A stretch of 18,654 bases of DNA from an uncultured Cellvibrio sp. Lineage in GTDB: Bacteria > Pseudomonadota > Gammaproteobacteria > Pseudomonadales > Cellvibrionaceae. Below the pieces are notes generated by a model. The model searched no databases and had not been told where the DNA came from. It was given only the letters and a program-made list of their open reading frames with translations. Where the stretch lies: positions 1-18,654 of the forward strand of contig CAMLOU010000083.1 of NCBI GenBank assembly GCA_946481735.1, given 5' to 3'. How positions within the stretch are numbered: the first letter of the stretch is position 1; every line of letters begins with the position of its first letter. The position numbers were made by a program, and so were the translations under genes. Shown one piece after another: positions 1-7,164 of the stretch.

Positions 1-47
1 AGCATGATCTGGCGTGAGTAGCGCAGTAATTGCTGATCGTTCATCAT
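1..47 (-). CDS. moeB: MoeB/ThiF/HesA-family adenylyltransferase, N-terminus only (cut by window edge)
   Basis: Only the first 15-16 codons lie in the window. Read on the minus strand from ATG at 47-45 (a second ATG follows at 44-42) they give MMNDQQLLRYSRQIML. The LLRYSRQI stretch is the typical opening of MoeB/ThiF/HesA E1-like enzymes, which adenylate the C-terminal glycine of a small sulfur carrier such as MoaD. The gene starts 4 bp after the prmC stop, so it is probably the next gene of the hemA-prfA-prmC operon, matching the order in pseudomonads. ThiF and HesA share this N-terminus, so the moeB call rests partly on position. The catalytic part is outside the window. Confidence 0.75.
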   Translation of the reverse strand, partial: MMNDQQLLRYSRQIM

Positions 48-51
48 CGGC

Positions 52-909
52 TTAGCCCGTTTTCTTACCCATGGTAACGCGCTCGTTGTCACTCAGGTCG
101 CGCAGTGTTGTTATCGCAACATAACCGGAGTGCTCAAACAATTGGCGCACTGCCTGACCTTGCTGGTAGCCATGTTCGATCAACAACCAACCGTTAGACC
201 GTAAATAATTGCGCGACTGCTGCACGATCTTTTCAATATCGCGCAGCCCCTGATTATCGGCAACCAATGCACTCAAGGGTTCAAAGCGCACATCGCCCTG
301 TTGCAGATGCGGATCATCGGCGGCAATGTAAGGCGGATTGCTGACAATGACATCAAAGTCAGTTTCTTCTACTGCCGAAAACCAATCGCTTTTTTTGATC
401 GACACATTTTGTATTTGTAGATGCTGGCGATTTTTTTGCGCCAGCAACACCGCTTCCGGTTGGTTATCCACGCCGACGCAGTGCCAGTATTTTTTTTCGT
501 GCGCCAGTGCTAACACAATCGCGCCGGTACCCGTACCCAAGTCCAATACATGGCGCGGTTGGTTGTGCATATCCGACGCAAATAAATTCAGCACAGTTTC
601 TACCACCAATTCAGTATCGGGGCGCGGAATCAAGGTGGTGTTATTGACAAACAGGGACAGCGACCAGAATTCACGCTGGCCGATAATATGCGCAACCGGC
701 TCACCGCCTAAACGCCGATCAAACAGCGTAATAAAAGTATCTTCCTGCTCCAGCGTTAGCTCGGTTTCCGGCCAGGTAAATAAAAAAGTGCGATCCTTTT
801 GCAGGACATGTGCCAGCAATATTTCAACATCAAGGCGGGGTGAATCACTTACCTTGGCCAGTTGGTTCGCCATGCGTATACAACTGGCGACGGTGAAGGC
901 TTCACTCAT
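52..909 (-). CDS. prmC: Peptide chain release factor N5-glutamine methyltransferase
   Basis: PrmC (formerly HemK) transfers a methyl group from S-adenosylmethionine to the glutamine of the GGQ motif in release factors, which raises their peptide-release activity. The 285-residue protein has the usual two-part build: a helical N-terminal domain (about 1-85) that docks the release factor, then a Rossmann-type methyltransferase domain. The SAM-binding loop DLGTGTGA is at 123-130 and the catalytic NPPY is at 191-194, which is diagnostic for amide-nitrogen methyltransferases. Length is normal for the family. It lies 6 bp downstream of prfA, the gene for its own substrate, so the two are almost certainly co-transcribed and made together. 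Nothing unusual is seen. Confidence 0.96.
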   Translation of the reverse strand: MSEAFTVASCIRMANQLAKVSDSPRLDVEILLAHVLQKDRTFLFTWPETELTLEQEDTFITLFDRRLGGEPVAHIIGQREFWSLSLFVNNTTLIPRPDTELVVETVLNLFASDMHNQPRHVLDLGTGTGAIVLALAHEKKYWHCVGVDNQPEAVLLAQKNRQHLQIQNVSIKKSDWFSAVEETDFDVIVSNPPYIAADDPHLQQGDVRFEPLSALVADNQGLRDIEKIVQQSRNYLRSNGWLLIEHGYQQGQAVRQLFEHSGYVAITTLRDLSDNERVTMGKKTG

Positions 910-915
910 GCGAGG

Positions 916-1998
916 TTACTCCGCCAGGGCAGCCAGCTGATCCGCCTGATATTCATTTACCAGCGGCTGGATCACGCTGTCCAGGTCACCTTCCATCACC
1001 GCATCCAATGAATAGAGCGTGAGGTTAATACGGTGATCTGTTACGCGCCCCTGGGGATAATTGTAGGTGCGGATACGCTCGGAACGATCACCAGTACCCA
1101 CCAGGTTGCGACGCTCATCGGACATGGATTTATGCGCGGCTTCTTCCTGCATGGTTTTTAATTTGGTGGCCAATAACGACATGGCACGCGCGCGATTTTT
1201 GTGCTGCGAGCGCTCGTCCTGGCACTCCACCACAATGCCGGTAGGAATGTGTGTAATACGAATAGCAGAATCGGTTTTGTTAACGTGCTGACCACCCGCA
1301 CCGGAGGAACGGTAGGTATCAACGCGCAAATCGGCTTTATTGATATTCACCTCTTCCAACTCGTCCGCTTCCGGCATCACCGCGACGGTACACGCTGATG
1401 TATGAATGCGCCCCTGGGATTCCGTCTCCGGCACACGCTGTACGCGGTGTGCACCGGATTCGAATTTCATCTTGGAATACACACCTTGACCTGTCACCAG
1501 GGTAATAATTTCCTTGTAGCCACCGTGTTCACCTTCACTCTCGCTCAGCACTTCGACGCGCCAACCTTGACGCTCGGCGTACCGGGAATACATGCGGAAC
1601 AAATCGCCGGAAAAAATTGCCGCCTCATCGCCACCGGTACCGGCGCGAATTTCGAGGTAGCAGTTCTTTTCGTCGTTAGGGTCTTTAGGCAACAACAGGC
1701 GTTGCAGCTCCAGTGTCATCGGCTCCAATTGTTCTTCACAGGCCGCTAATTCTTCTTCTGCCATGGCTTTCATATCAGGGTCATTACCCGTCAGCCATTG
1801 TTTGGCTTCAGCCATGTTGTCGAGCAATTGTTGATAACGCTGATAACCCTGAACGATAGGCTCCAGCTCAGCGTATTCTTTCGATAACTCGCGAAATTTA
1901 TTCTGGTTATTGATGATATCTGCTTCAGACAACAGCGCGCTGACCTCTTCGTAGCGTTCGCTCAGGCGTTGCAGTTTTTCCAGGATCGATGCTTTCAT
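916..1998 (-). CDS. prfA: Peptide chain release factor 1 (RF1)
   Basis: RF1 reads UAA and UAG in the ribosomal A site and triggers hydrolysis of peptidyl-tRNA. The 360-residue length equals that of E. coli RF1. The GGQ tripeptide that enters the peptidyl transferase centre is at 235-237 within [17 protein letters not shown], and it is the methylation target of the neighbouring PrmC. The codon-recognition tripeptide is P-E-T at 190-192 (PxT type, hence RF1 and not the SPF type of RF2). The ATG overlaps the hemA stop codon by 4 bp, which points to translational coupling. No frameshift site is seen; programmed frameshifting is a feature of RF2, not RF1. Confidence 0.97.
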   Translation of the reverse strand: MKASILEKLQRLSERYEEVSALLSEADIINNQNKFRELSKEYAELEPIVQGYQRYQQLLDNMAEAKQWLTGNDPDMKAMAEEELAACEEQLEPMTLELQRLLLPKDPNDEKNCYLEIRAGTGGDEAAIFSGDLFRMYSRYAERQGWRVEVLSESEGEHGGYKEIITLVTGQGVYSKMKFESGAHRVQRVPETESQGRIHTSACTVAVMPEADELEEVNINKADLRVDTYRSSGAGGQHVNKTDSAIRITHIPTGIVVECQDERSQHKNRARAMSLLATKLKTMQEEAAHKSMSDERRNLVGTGDRSERIRTYNYPQGRVTDHRINLTLYSLDAVMEGDLDSVIQPLVNEYQADQLAALAE

Positions 1999-3272
1999 TC
2001 AGACTCGCTTTTTTCGATATCGTCAGTAGATAAATCAAATAATTCCTGCGCTACCTGGATCATCTCAGTGCGCCCACCGGCGGTGGCATCTTTCAGGACA
2101 GCCGTCGGCGTATGGATTAATTTATTGGTCAGGTTGCGCGCAAATTGTTGCAGCACTTGCTCTGCATCGGCGCCGCTTTCCAGCAGGCGCTGCGCTTTCA
2201 GTAATTCGTTATCGCGCAGGCTTTCCGCCTTGCGCCGATAGGCTTTGATGGTGGCGACAGCATTCAGTGCCCGCGCGTGCCGGCGATATTGTTCAACGCC
2301 TTCGTCGATAATATCTTCGGCTTTGTCTGCCGCCGCCACGCGGGATTTTTTATTTTCATCAATCACCGCGTGCAAGTCGTCGACGGTGTAAAGGTACACA
2401 TCGTCCAACTCGCCGACTTGCTCTTCGATATCGCGCGGCACCGCAATATCGAGCATAAACATGGGCTTGTGTTTGCGTTTTTTTAGTGCGGATTCCACCG
2501 CGCCTTTACCCAGTAGCGGCAATTGGCTGGCGGTGGAAGAAATCACTATATCGGCGCGGTGGAGATACTCAGGAATATCCGACAGGAGTATCGCCTCGCC
2601 GAGAAATTCCCGCGCGAGTCGCTGGGCGCGATCCAGGGTGCGGTTGGCCACGATCATCTTCTTGATGCCCTGCTCCGCCAGATGGCGCGCCACCAGTTCG
2701 ATGGTTTCCCCGGCGCCGATCAGCAGCGCTGTGTCCTGCTTTAAATTGGAGAAAATCTGCTGCGCCAGGCTCACCGCCGCATAGGCCACGGACACCGGAT
2801 TTTCACCGATGGCAGTTTCCGTGCGCACCCGCTTGGCAATGCTGAACACCTGTTGGAATGTCCCGTGCAATTCGCCGCCGATGGTGCCTGCATCGCGCGC
2901 CACCGCAAAGGCCGACTTCATTTGGCCGAGGATTTGCGGTTCGCCCAACACCAGAGAATCCAGCCCGCCCGCCACCTTCATCATATGACGCACGGCGTCT
3001 TCATCGCGATGACAATAAAAACACTGCTCCAGGTCCGCCGCACTGATGGCAGTGTGCTCTACCAGCCAGTCAAACAGCGCCTGGGGCTCTCCCTGGCTGC
3101 TGGCGTAGATCTCGGTGCGATTACAGGTAGAAAGAATGGTCACTTCCGTCAGCCCCGCTTGGGCACGGGCCTTGTGCAGAGCATCCGCCACCTGCTCCGG
3201 CGCAAAAGCTACCCGCTCGCGAATCGCGAGAGGCGCAGAATTGTGGTTGATACCGAAGGCCAATAGGGTCAT
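1995..3272 (-). CDS. hemA: Glutamyl-tRNA reductase
   Basis: HemA reduces glutamyl-tRNA(Glu) with NADPH to glutamate-1-semialdehyde, the first committed step of C5-pathway tetrapyrrole (haem) synthesis. With the ATG at 3272 the protein has 425 residues and starts [10 protein letters not shown], the usual family start. The nucleophilic cysteine is then Cys50 in STCNRTEIY, the same number as in the well-studied homologues. The NADPH-binding glycine loop is [13 protein letters not shown], and a helical dimerisation region follows at the C-terminus. An in-frame GTG at 3290 would add MTARFC, but family alignment favours the ATG. Neither start has a clear Shine-Dalgarno sequence. It heads the operon hemA-prfA-prmC-moeB and normally diverges from the TPR-lolB operon; here three foreign-looking genes lie between. 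Confidence 0.95.
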   Translation of the reverse strand: MTLLAFGINHNSAPLAIRERVAFAPEQVADALHKARAQAGLTEVTILSTCNRTEIYASSQGEPQALFDWLVEHTAISAADLEQCFYCHRDEDAVRHMMKVAGGLDSLVLGEPQILGQMKSAFAVARDAGTIGGELHGTFQQVFSIAKRVRTETAIGENPVSVAYAAVSLAQQIFSNLKQDTALLIGAGETIELVARHLAEQGIKKMIVANRTLDRAQRLAREFLGEAILLSDIPEYLHRADIVISSTASQLPLLGKGAVESALKKRKHKPMFMLDIAVPRDIEEQVGELDDVYLYTVDDLHAVIDENKKSRVAAADKAEDIIDEGVEQYRRHARALNAVATIKAYRRKAESLRDNELLKAQRLLESGADAEQVLQQFARNLTNKLIHTPTAVLKDATAGGRTEMIQVAQELFDLSTDDIEKSESE

Positions 3273-3305
3273 GCAGAACCGGGCGGTCACAAATGAAAGG
3301 GCGTC

Positions 3306-3334
3306 ATTGTCCGGCCAGCGGGGTCCGCTGACAA
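3306..3334 (-). promoter_or_regulatory. Candidate hemA promoter
   Basis: On the minus strand, TTGTCA (3334-3329) resembles a -35 box, followed by a 17-bp spacer and GACAAT (3311-3306) as a 4-of-6 -10 box. Transcription would start near 3299, about 27 nt before the hemA ATG. A second minus-strand pair, CTGACA (3420-3415) and TCAAAT (3397-3392), also has a 17-bp spacer and overlaps the antitoxin operator. Both are weak matches found by eye. Confidence 0.25.
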
Positions 3335-3365
3335 GGGGGAGATTGGTTTCACCGCAAAAGCCTGC

Positions 3366-3394
3366 TCGACAAGGATGTAGCGTAGTGCTACATT
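3366..3394 (+). promoter_or_regulatory. Sigma70 promoter of the toxin-antitoxin operon
   Basis: The -35 box is TCGACA (3366-3371, 5 of 6 consensus). A 17-bp spacer separates it from TACATT (3389-3394, 4 of 6), which is preceded by TG at 3386-3387 as in extended -10 promoters. The predicted start near 3401 leaves a leader of about 48 nt before the antitoxin ATG. The -10 box lies inside the 19-bp palindrome, the arrangement expected for an autoregulated toxin-antitoxin promoter. Confidence 0.5.
3375..3393. promoter_or_regulatory. Palindromic operator candidate of the toxin-antitoxin operon
   Basis: ATGTAGCGTAGTGCTACAT is a perfect inverted repeat with 7-bp arms (ATGTAGC and GCTACAT) and a 5-bp centre. 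It covers the spacer and most of the -10 box of the promoter upstream of the antitoxin. Ribbon-helix-helix antitoxins commonly bind such sites and repress their own operon. Binding here is inferred from position and symmetry. Confidence 0.55.
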
Positions 3395-3448
3395 TGATTC
3401 GTCCTGCTACTCAATGTCAGCTAACCCGGATTCCCTACGGAGGCTCCT

Positions 3449-3853
3449 ATGGCTGTTTCATCTCCCTTAAGGCTCGATCACAAATTGGTGGAAGCCGCTG
3501 CGGCAATGGCCCACCTCTTTAAACGCACCACTCCCCGCCAAATTGAATATTGGGCCGAATTAGGCCGCGCGGTAGAGCGTGAACTGGATGCCGAAACGGT
3601 GATTGCCCTGCGCGAAGGTTTAGCTCAGCTGCGCGTGGAACCCATCCAGTCAGTGCCCCTGGCTGCAGATGATGTGTTTGCCGGGCTGGATGTCGCGCGC
3701 GACAGTGGCTTACTCAGCCAACACATCAGTGCCGTCAAGCTGCGCTACCAGGCCAGCCAGGCTGTGCCGGGCTTACTTGAACAAATTCATCCCGACGGAC
3801 GCGTGGTGGTGGGCCAATTTCGCAATGGTCAATTTATTCCGCAAATCGGGTAA
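3449..3853 (+). CDS. ParD-like antitoxin of a type II toxin-antitoxin system
   Basis: This 134-residue protein is predicted to neutralise the zeta-type toxin encoded 15 bp downstream and to repress its own promoter. Residues about 5-45 (SPLRLDHKLVEAAAAMAHLF then RTTPRQIEYWAELG) match the ribbon-helix-helix pattern of ParD-like antitoxins: a short strand, two helices and the QIEYWAELG signature. The C-terminal half carries the block VPGLLEQIHPDGR and then VVGQFRNGQFIP, which I infer to be the toxin-binding part. The ATG is preceded by a strong GGAGG at 3439-3443 with 5-bp spacing. Canonical zeta toxins are paired with epsilon (a three-helix bundle) or PezA, so this partner is of a different type. 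Family assignment is by recognition only. Confidence 0.75.
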   Translation: MAVSSPLRLDHKLVEAAAAMAHLFKRTTPRQIEYWAELGRAVERELDAETVIALREGLAQLRVEPIQSVPLAADDVFAGLDVARDSGLLSQHISAVKLRYQASQAVPGLLEQIHPDGRVVVGQFRNGQFIPQIG

Positions 3854-3868
3854 AGGATTTCCCCTTTC

Positions 3869-4465
3869 GTGCCAACCACGCTTCCCCCTCGCAAACAACT
3901 CTGGCTATTAGCTGGTGGCAATGGTGCCGGCAAAAGCACCTTTTATCGCACGGCCCTGCAACCGCGCGGCATGGCCTTGGTGAATGCCGATAATATCGCC
4001 CGCGATATGGCCCCCGACAGCACCGAAGAGGCCAGCTACGCGGCCGCCCAACTGGCCGAACACCTGCGCTATGACCTGCTCAACAAAGGCGTGAGCTTTT
4101 GTTTTGAGACGGTATTTTCCCATCCCTCCAAGATCGACTTTATCGCCCAGGCCAAAGCCTTGGGGTATGAGGTGGTATTGGTGTTTATCCACCTCGACAA
4201 CAGCGACCTGAACAAGGCGCGTGTGGCCCAACGGGTCAGCGAGGGCGGCCATAATGTGCCGGAAGAGAAGATCGAAAGCCGCATTCCCCGAACGCTGAAC
4301 CATATCAAGGCGGCCCTCCCCCTGGCGGATGAGGTGTACTTGCTGGATAACAGCCGTTGGGATATGCCACTGCGGCGGATCGCGGCCTTGAAAGCCGGCA
4401 CGCCGGTTATCTATGCCGATAGCTTGCCGGCGTGGGCACGGGAATTGTTGCGGGACTATTTGTAA
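3869..4465 (+). CDS. Zeta-toxin-family P-loop kinase (toxin)
   Basis: The 198-residue protein has a Walker A loop GGNGAGKS at 16-23, an Asp at 41 in VNADNIARD placed like the catalytic Asp of zeta toxins, a FETVFS element with E80-T81, and a C-terminal RVSEGGHNVPEEKIESR block typical of small zeta-family proteins. Characterised zeta/PezT toxins phosphorylate UDP-N-acetylglucosamine and block peptidoglycan synthesis; the substrate of this branch is unknown to me. Translation starts at GTG 3869. The SD-like AAAGGA (3852-3857) overlaps the antitoxin stop codon, so toxin translation is probably coupled to and weaker than that of the antitoxin. No inactivating change is visible. A non-toxic small-molecule kinase remains possible, but the adjacent ParD-like gene argues for a toxin. 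Confidence 0.78.
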   Translation: MPTTLPPRKQLWLLAGGNGAGKSTFYRTALQPRGMALVNADNIARDMAPDSTEEASYAAAQLAEHLRYDLLNKGVSFCFETVFSHPSKIDFIAQAKALGYEVVLVFIHLDNSDLNKARVAQRVSEGGHNVPEEKIESRIPRTLNHIKAALPLADEVYLLDNSRWDMPLRRIAALKAGTPVIYADSLPAWARELLRDYL

Positions 4466-4510
4466 AAGCACAAGGCTGTTTGTAAAAGCACAAGGTTGTA
4501 AAAGTACAAG
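4459..4510 (+). repeat. Three short direct repeats across the toxin stop codon
   Basis: Two exact-start 20-bp units, TTTGTAAAAGCACAAGGCTG (4459-4478) and TTTGTAAAAGCACAAGGTTG (4479-4498), are followed by a third, TTGTAAAAGTACAAG (4496-4510). The first contains the TAA stop of the zeta gene. Each unit holds a small symmetric element, TTGT-N6-ACAA. The array may have arisen by slippage duplication of the gene end, or may be a protein-binding site ahead of the next gene. Confidence 0.8.
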
Positions 4511-4605
4511 CTCCACACTGGATCACAACGTCTCAGGCGCCAAACGCGTATGCTAGACGGCATTTTCGGTTGTTCATCTGCCAACACGGGACGTATAACA
4601 AGATC

Positions 4606-7047
4606 ATGAAAACCACTCTCTGCCTGGTCCTATCCCTCAGCCTGACGGCCCTGCCCCAATGGGCTTGCGCCCACGCTGAACATGACAAACCCCGTTATGT
4701 GGCTGCAGACGGTGAAGATAAGGGACGCTGCGATACGCCCTCCTCACCCTGTAAAACCATCGGTTACGCGGCGCAGCAAGCAAGTAAGGGGGACAATATC
4801 CTGGTGGCGGCGGGTAACTACAACATAGAGGACGTTAATACGCTCTTCTACCTGATCAGCGATGTAGTGCCCGTTAAAGGTGGCTATTCCACCAAACACT
4901 ACAAGCGTGATGTCAGCCAACATCCCACCCGTTTGGTAGGGGTGCCGCCGGAGTATGTGGATGAACTGGCGGAGAAAGGTTTTACCATCATCGTGGACCG
5001 TAAAGGCATGGACGACGCCACCAGTATGCAGTTGTCCGACAAGATGGACGCGGTGGAGGAAATGCGCCGCAAGCAGCTGAATGTGGCCTGCACCAACGGC
5101 CGGGCCGGCCAGTTCGCGTGCAGCAATATCGACCTCGTTGCCCATATCCCCTTAAGTGAACTGGGCGGCAATACCCAGGGCAACGATATCTGGGGCCACT
5201 ATGATTTAAATGATGGACGCGAATACGCCTTGATGGGATTGCGCAATGGCACCGTTGTGGTTGATGTCACCCATCCCGATGATCCGCAGATAATCTCCCG
5301 TATCCCCGGCCAGGACACTACCTGGCGCGATATCAAGGTATTGCAACAATTCTCTGCCAGCGAGGGCACCTGGAAATCCTATGCCTATGTCACTGCCGAT
5401 AATGCCTCGGTCGGTTTGCAGATTATTGACCTCAACGAATTACCGGTGCGTGCGACCCTGGCCAACACTGATATGACCGATATCAGTGCCCACAACATCT
5501 ACCTGAGCAACGTGGACTACAGCACCGGCGTCCCGCTCCCCGGCCTGCAGCCTTTGCTCCACCTGGCCGGCAGCAACAATAACGGCGGTGCCTTTAATAC
5601 CTTTGCGTTGACCAACCCCATCGATCCGGAGCCGGTTTACCGCAACGCCAGTAATGCGCGTGCTAACTACAGCCACGACGTTGCTTCCATGACCGTCTTC
5701 GATGAGCGCAAGGATTCCCAGTGCGTCAATGCCAGCGACTATTGCGACGTCCTCTTCGACTTCAATGAAAACGATGTGCGCTTGTGGGACAAGACCAACC
5801 GTAGCACCCCGGTAGAGCTATCGCGCACCAGTTATCCTCAAGCCAGCTATGTGCACTCTGGCTGGTGGAGTGAAGACAAATTGGTCATGTCCGTACATGA
5901 CGAGTTGGACGAGCAGACCTATGGCATCAACACTACCCTGCGTTTTTTTGACATCTCCGACCTTACCCGGCCAGTATTGTTGAGCACCTATACCGGCCCG
6001 ACCCGTGCCATCGACCACAATGGTTTCGTGCGCGGCAACCGCTATTACATGTCCAACTACGAGCGCGGCCTGACGGTGCTGGACATCAGTAACCCGGCCA
6101 ACCCGGTGGACGCGGGTTTTTTTGATACCTACCCGGTAAGTAATTTGCCCTCCTTTAATGGCGCCTGGGGCACCTACCCCTTCCTGCCCAGCGGCCTGTT
6201 GCTGGTCAGTGACATCAACAGCGGATTGTATGTGGTGCGCGACAACACCCTTACCGTTACGCAAGGCACCTTGTCCTTCAGCACGCAGGAATACGCTGTG
6301 GATGAAGGCAGCACCCTCAATGTGAGCGTCACACGCACCCAAGGCACCACCGGCGCCATCAGCGTGGGTTACGAAACTCGCACAGGCTCCGCAGACGCTG
6401 CCGACTTTGGGGCAACCTCGGGAAGGCTGGAGTGGGCAGAAGGGGAGACGGACAGCAAACAATTTTCTGTTTCTATCCCCGGTGATGCACTGGACAACGA
6501 ATTGCCCGAGCAGTTTTTTGTACGCCTGTTTGACCCCCAGGGCGGTGCCACGCTTGGCAGCCCCAGCATGGCGACCGTCACCATCAATGGAACCGCCAGT
6601 GCCGGCAATATAAGCTTTACCCGTTCCAGCATTACGCTGACCGGGGATGCCTCCCAAGGCGTGCTCGTCCTCAAGCGCGCCGGCGGCAAGGCAGGTAGCG
6701 TGTCGGTGGATCTGGTATTAAATGACGCTGCCAGCCAAGCCATCACCCTTGAACCCGGCACCCTGAGCTGGGCCGACCAGGAAAGTGGCAACAAAGCGGT
6801 GACCTTGACCCGGCGCGTCACAACCAGCGGCATCCAGAACGCCACTGTGAGCCTGGCAGGCGATCATTTAGGAACCACTCCCCAGGTCAGCATTATCCTG
6901 GAGGGAGGAAGCACCGGTGAACCTACCCGCAATGCCAGCGGCGGAGGTGGCGGCGCACTGGGCCTGGCCGTGGTAATGCTACTAGCCGGCTTGTTGTGGC
7001 GCAGGCTCGTAAGGGCATATGCATTCCATCCGACCCAGCGCCGCTAA
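4606..7047 (+). CDS. Exported choice-of-anchor B family protein with Calx-beta domain and GlyGly-CTERM tail
   Basis: The 813-residue product starts MKTTLCLVLS with a signal peptide; cleavage is likely after ACA (22) or AHA (24). Residues about 29-110 (YVAADGEDKGRCDTPSSPC and following) resemble the first turns of a pectin-lyase-like beta-helix. About 150-548 is the choice-of-anchor B core with LVIVD-type repeats: GNDIWGHYD, GREYALMGLRNGTVVVDVTH, TTWRDIKV, GLTVLDISNPANPV. A Calx-beta domain covers about 554-662 and a second degenerate copy about 664-765. The C-terminus has five glycines (779-783), a hydrophobic segment (784-798) and arginines, i.e. a GlyGly-CTERM signal for rhombosortase, with an unusually long tail of 13 residues after the first RR. 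Function of the core is unknown. An upstream in-frame TTG (4570) is rejected. TATAAC at 4594-4599 lies directly before the ATG and no Shine-Dalgarno is evident. Confidence 0.82.
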   Translation: MKTTLCLVLSLSLTALPQWACAHAEHDKPRYVAADGEDKGRCDTPSSPCKTIGYAAQQASKGDNILVAAGNYNIEDVNTLFYLISDVVPVKGGYSTKHYKRDVSQHPTRLVGVPPEYVDELAEKGFTIIVDRKGMDDATSMQLSDKMDAVEEMRRKQLNVACTNGRAGQFACSNIDLVAHIPLSELGGNTQGNDIWGHYDLNDGREYALMGLRNGTVVVDVTHPDDPQIISRIPGQDTTWRDIKVLQQFSASEGTWKSYAYVTADNASVGLQIIDLNELPVRATLANTDMTDISAHNIYLSNVDYSTGVPLPGLQPLLHLAGSNNNGGAFNTFALTNPIDPEPVYRNASNARANYSHDVASMTVFDERKDSQCVNASDYCDVLFDFNENDVRLWDKTNRSTPVELSRTSYPQASYVHSGWWSEDKLVMSVHDELDEQTYGINTTLRFFDISDLTRPVLLSTYTGPTRAIDHNGFVRGNRYYMSNYERGLTVLDISNPANPVDAGFFDTYPVSNLPSFNGAWGTYPFLPSGLLLVSDINSGLYVVRDNTLTVTQGTLSFSTQEYAVDEGSTLNVSVTRTQGTTGAISVGYETRTGSADAADFGATSGRLEWAEGETDSKQFSVSIPGDALDNELPEQFFVRLFDPQGGATLGSPSMATVTINGTASAGNISFTRSSITLTGDASQGVLVLKRAGGKAGSVSVDLVLNDAASQAITLEPGTLSWADQESGNKAVTLTRRVTTSGIQNATVSLAGDHLGTTPQVSIILEGGSTGEPTRNASGGGGGALGLAVVMLLAGLLWRRLVRAYAFHPTQRR

Positions 7048-7164
7048 TAACCCTATGCACAGTTTTTTACCCGCTTATTCCCAAGCGTCTATAGAGATAA
7101 AGTGCCACTATGTTTATGATGGCTGGCCGCGTCGCAAGCTCCTGATTCCGGATTTGTCTGAAGC

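Noticed and set aside
916..3272. Unusual coupling of hemA, prfA and prmC
   Set aside because: The close packing of a haem gene with release-factor genes is the widely conserved arrangement in gammaproteobacteria and not new.
3908..4516. 202-codon open frame on the minus strand across the zeta toxin gene
   Set aside because: No domain or start signal; the plus-strand frame has the Walker A and zeta-family motifs.
4570..4605. TTG start that would add 12 residues to the choice-of-anchor B protein
   Set aside because: It would place a polar stretch before a perfectly good signal peptide starting at ATG 4606.
5818..6657. 279-codon open frame on the minus strand inside the choice-of-anchor B gene
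   Set aside because: Its translation is low-complexity Gly/Ala/Val/His-rich with no domain. The plus-strand frame has clear domains, a signal peptide and an anchor. It is a mirror of the coding bias.
7110..7145. Eleven-residue mini-ORF (MFMMAGRVASS) in the leader of the TPR gene
   Set aside because: Too short to judge, with no regulatory codon run or attenuator-like hairpins and only a weak SD-like sequence.
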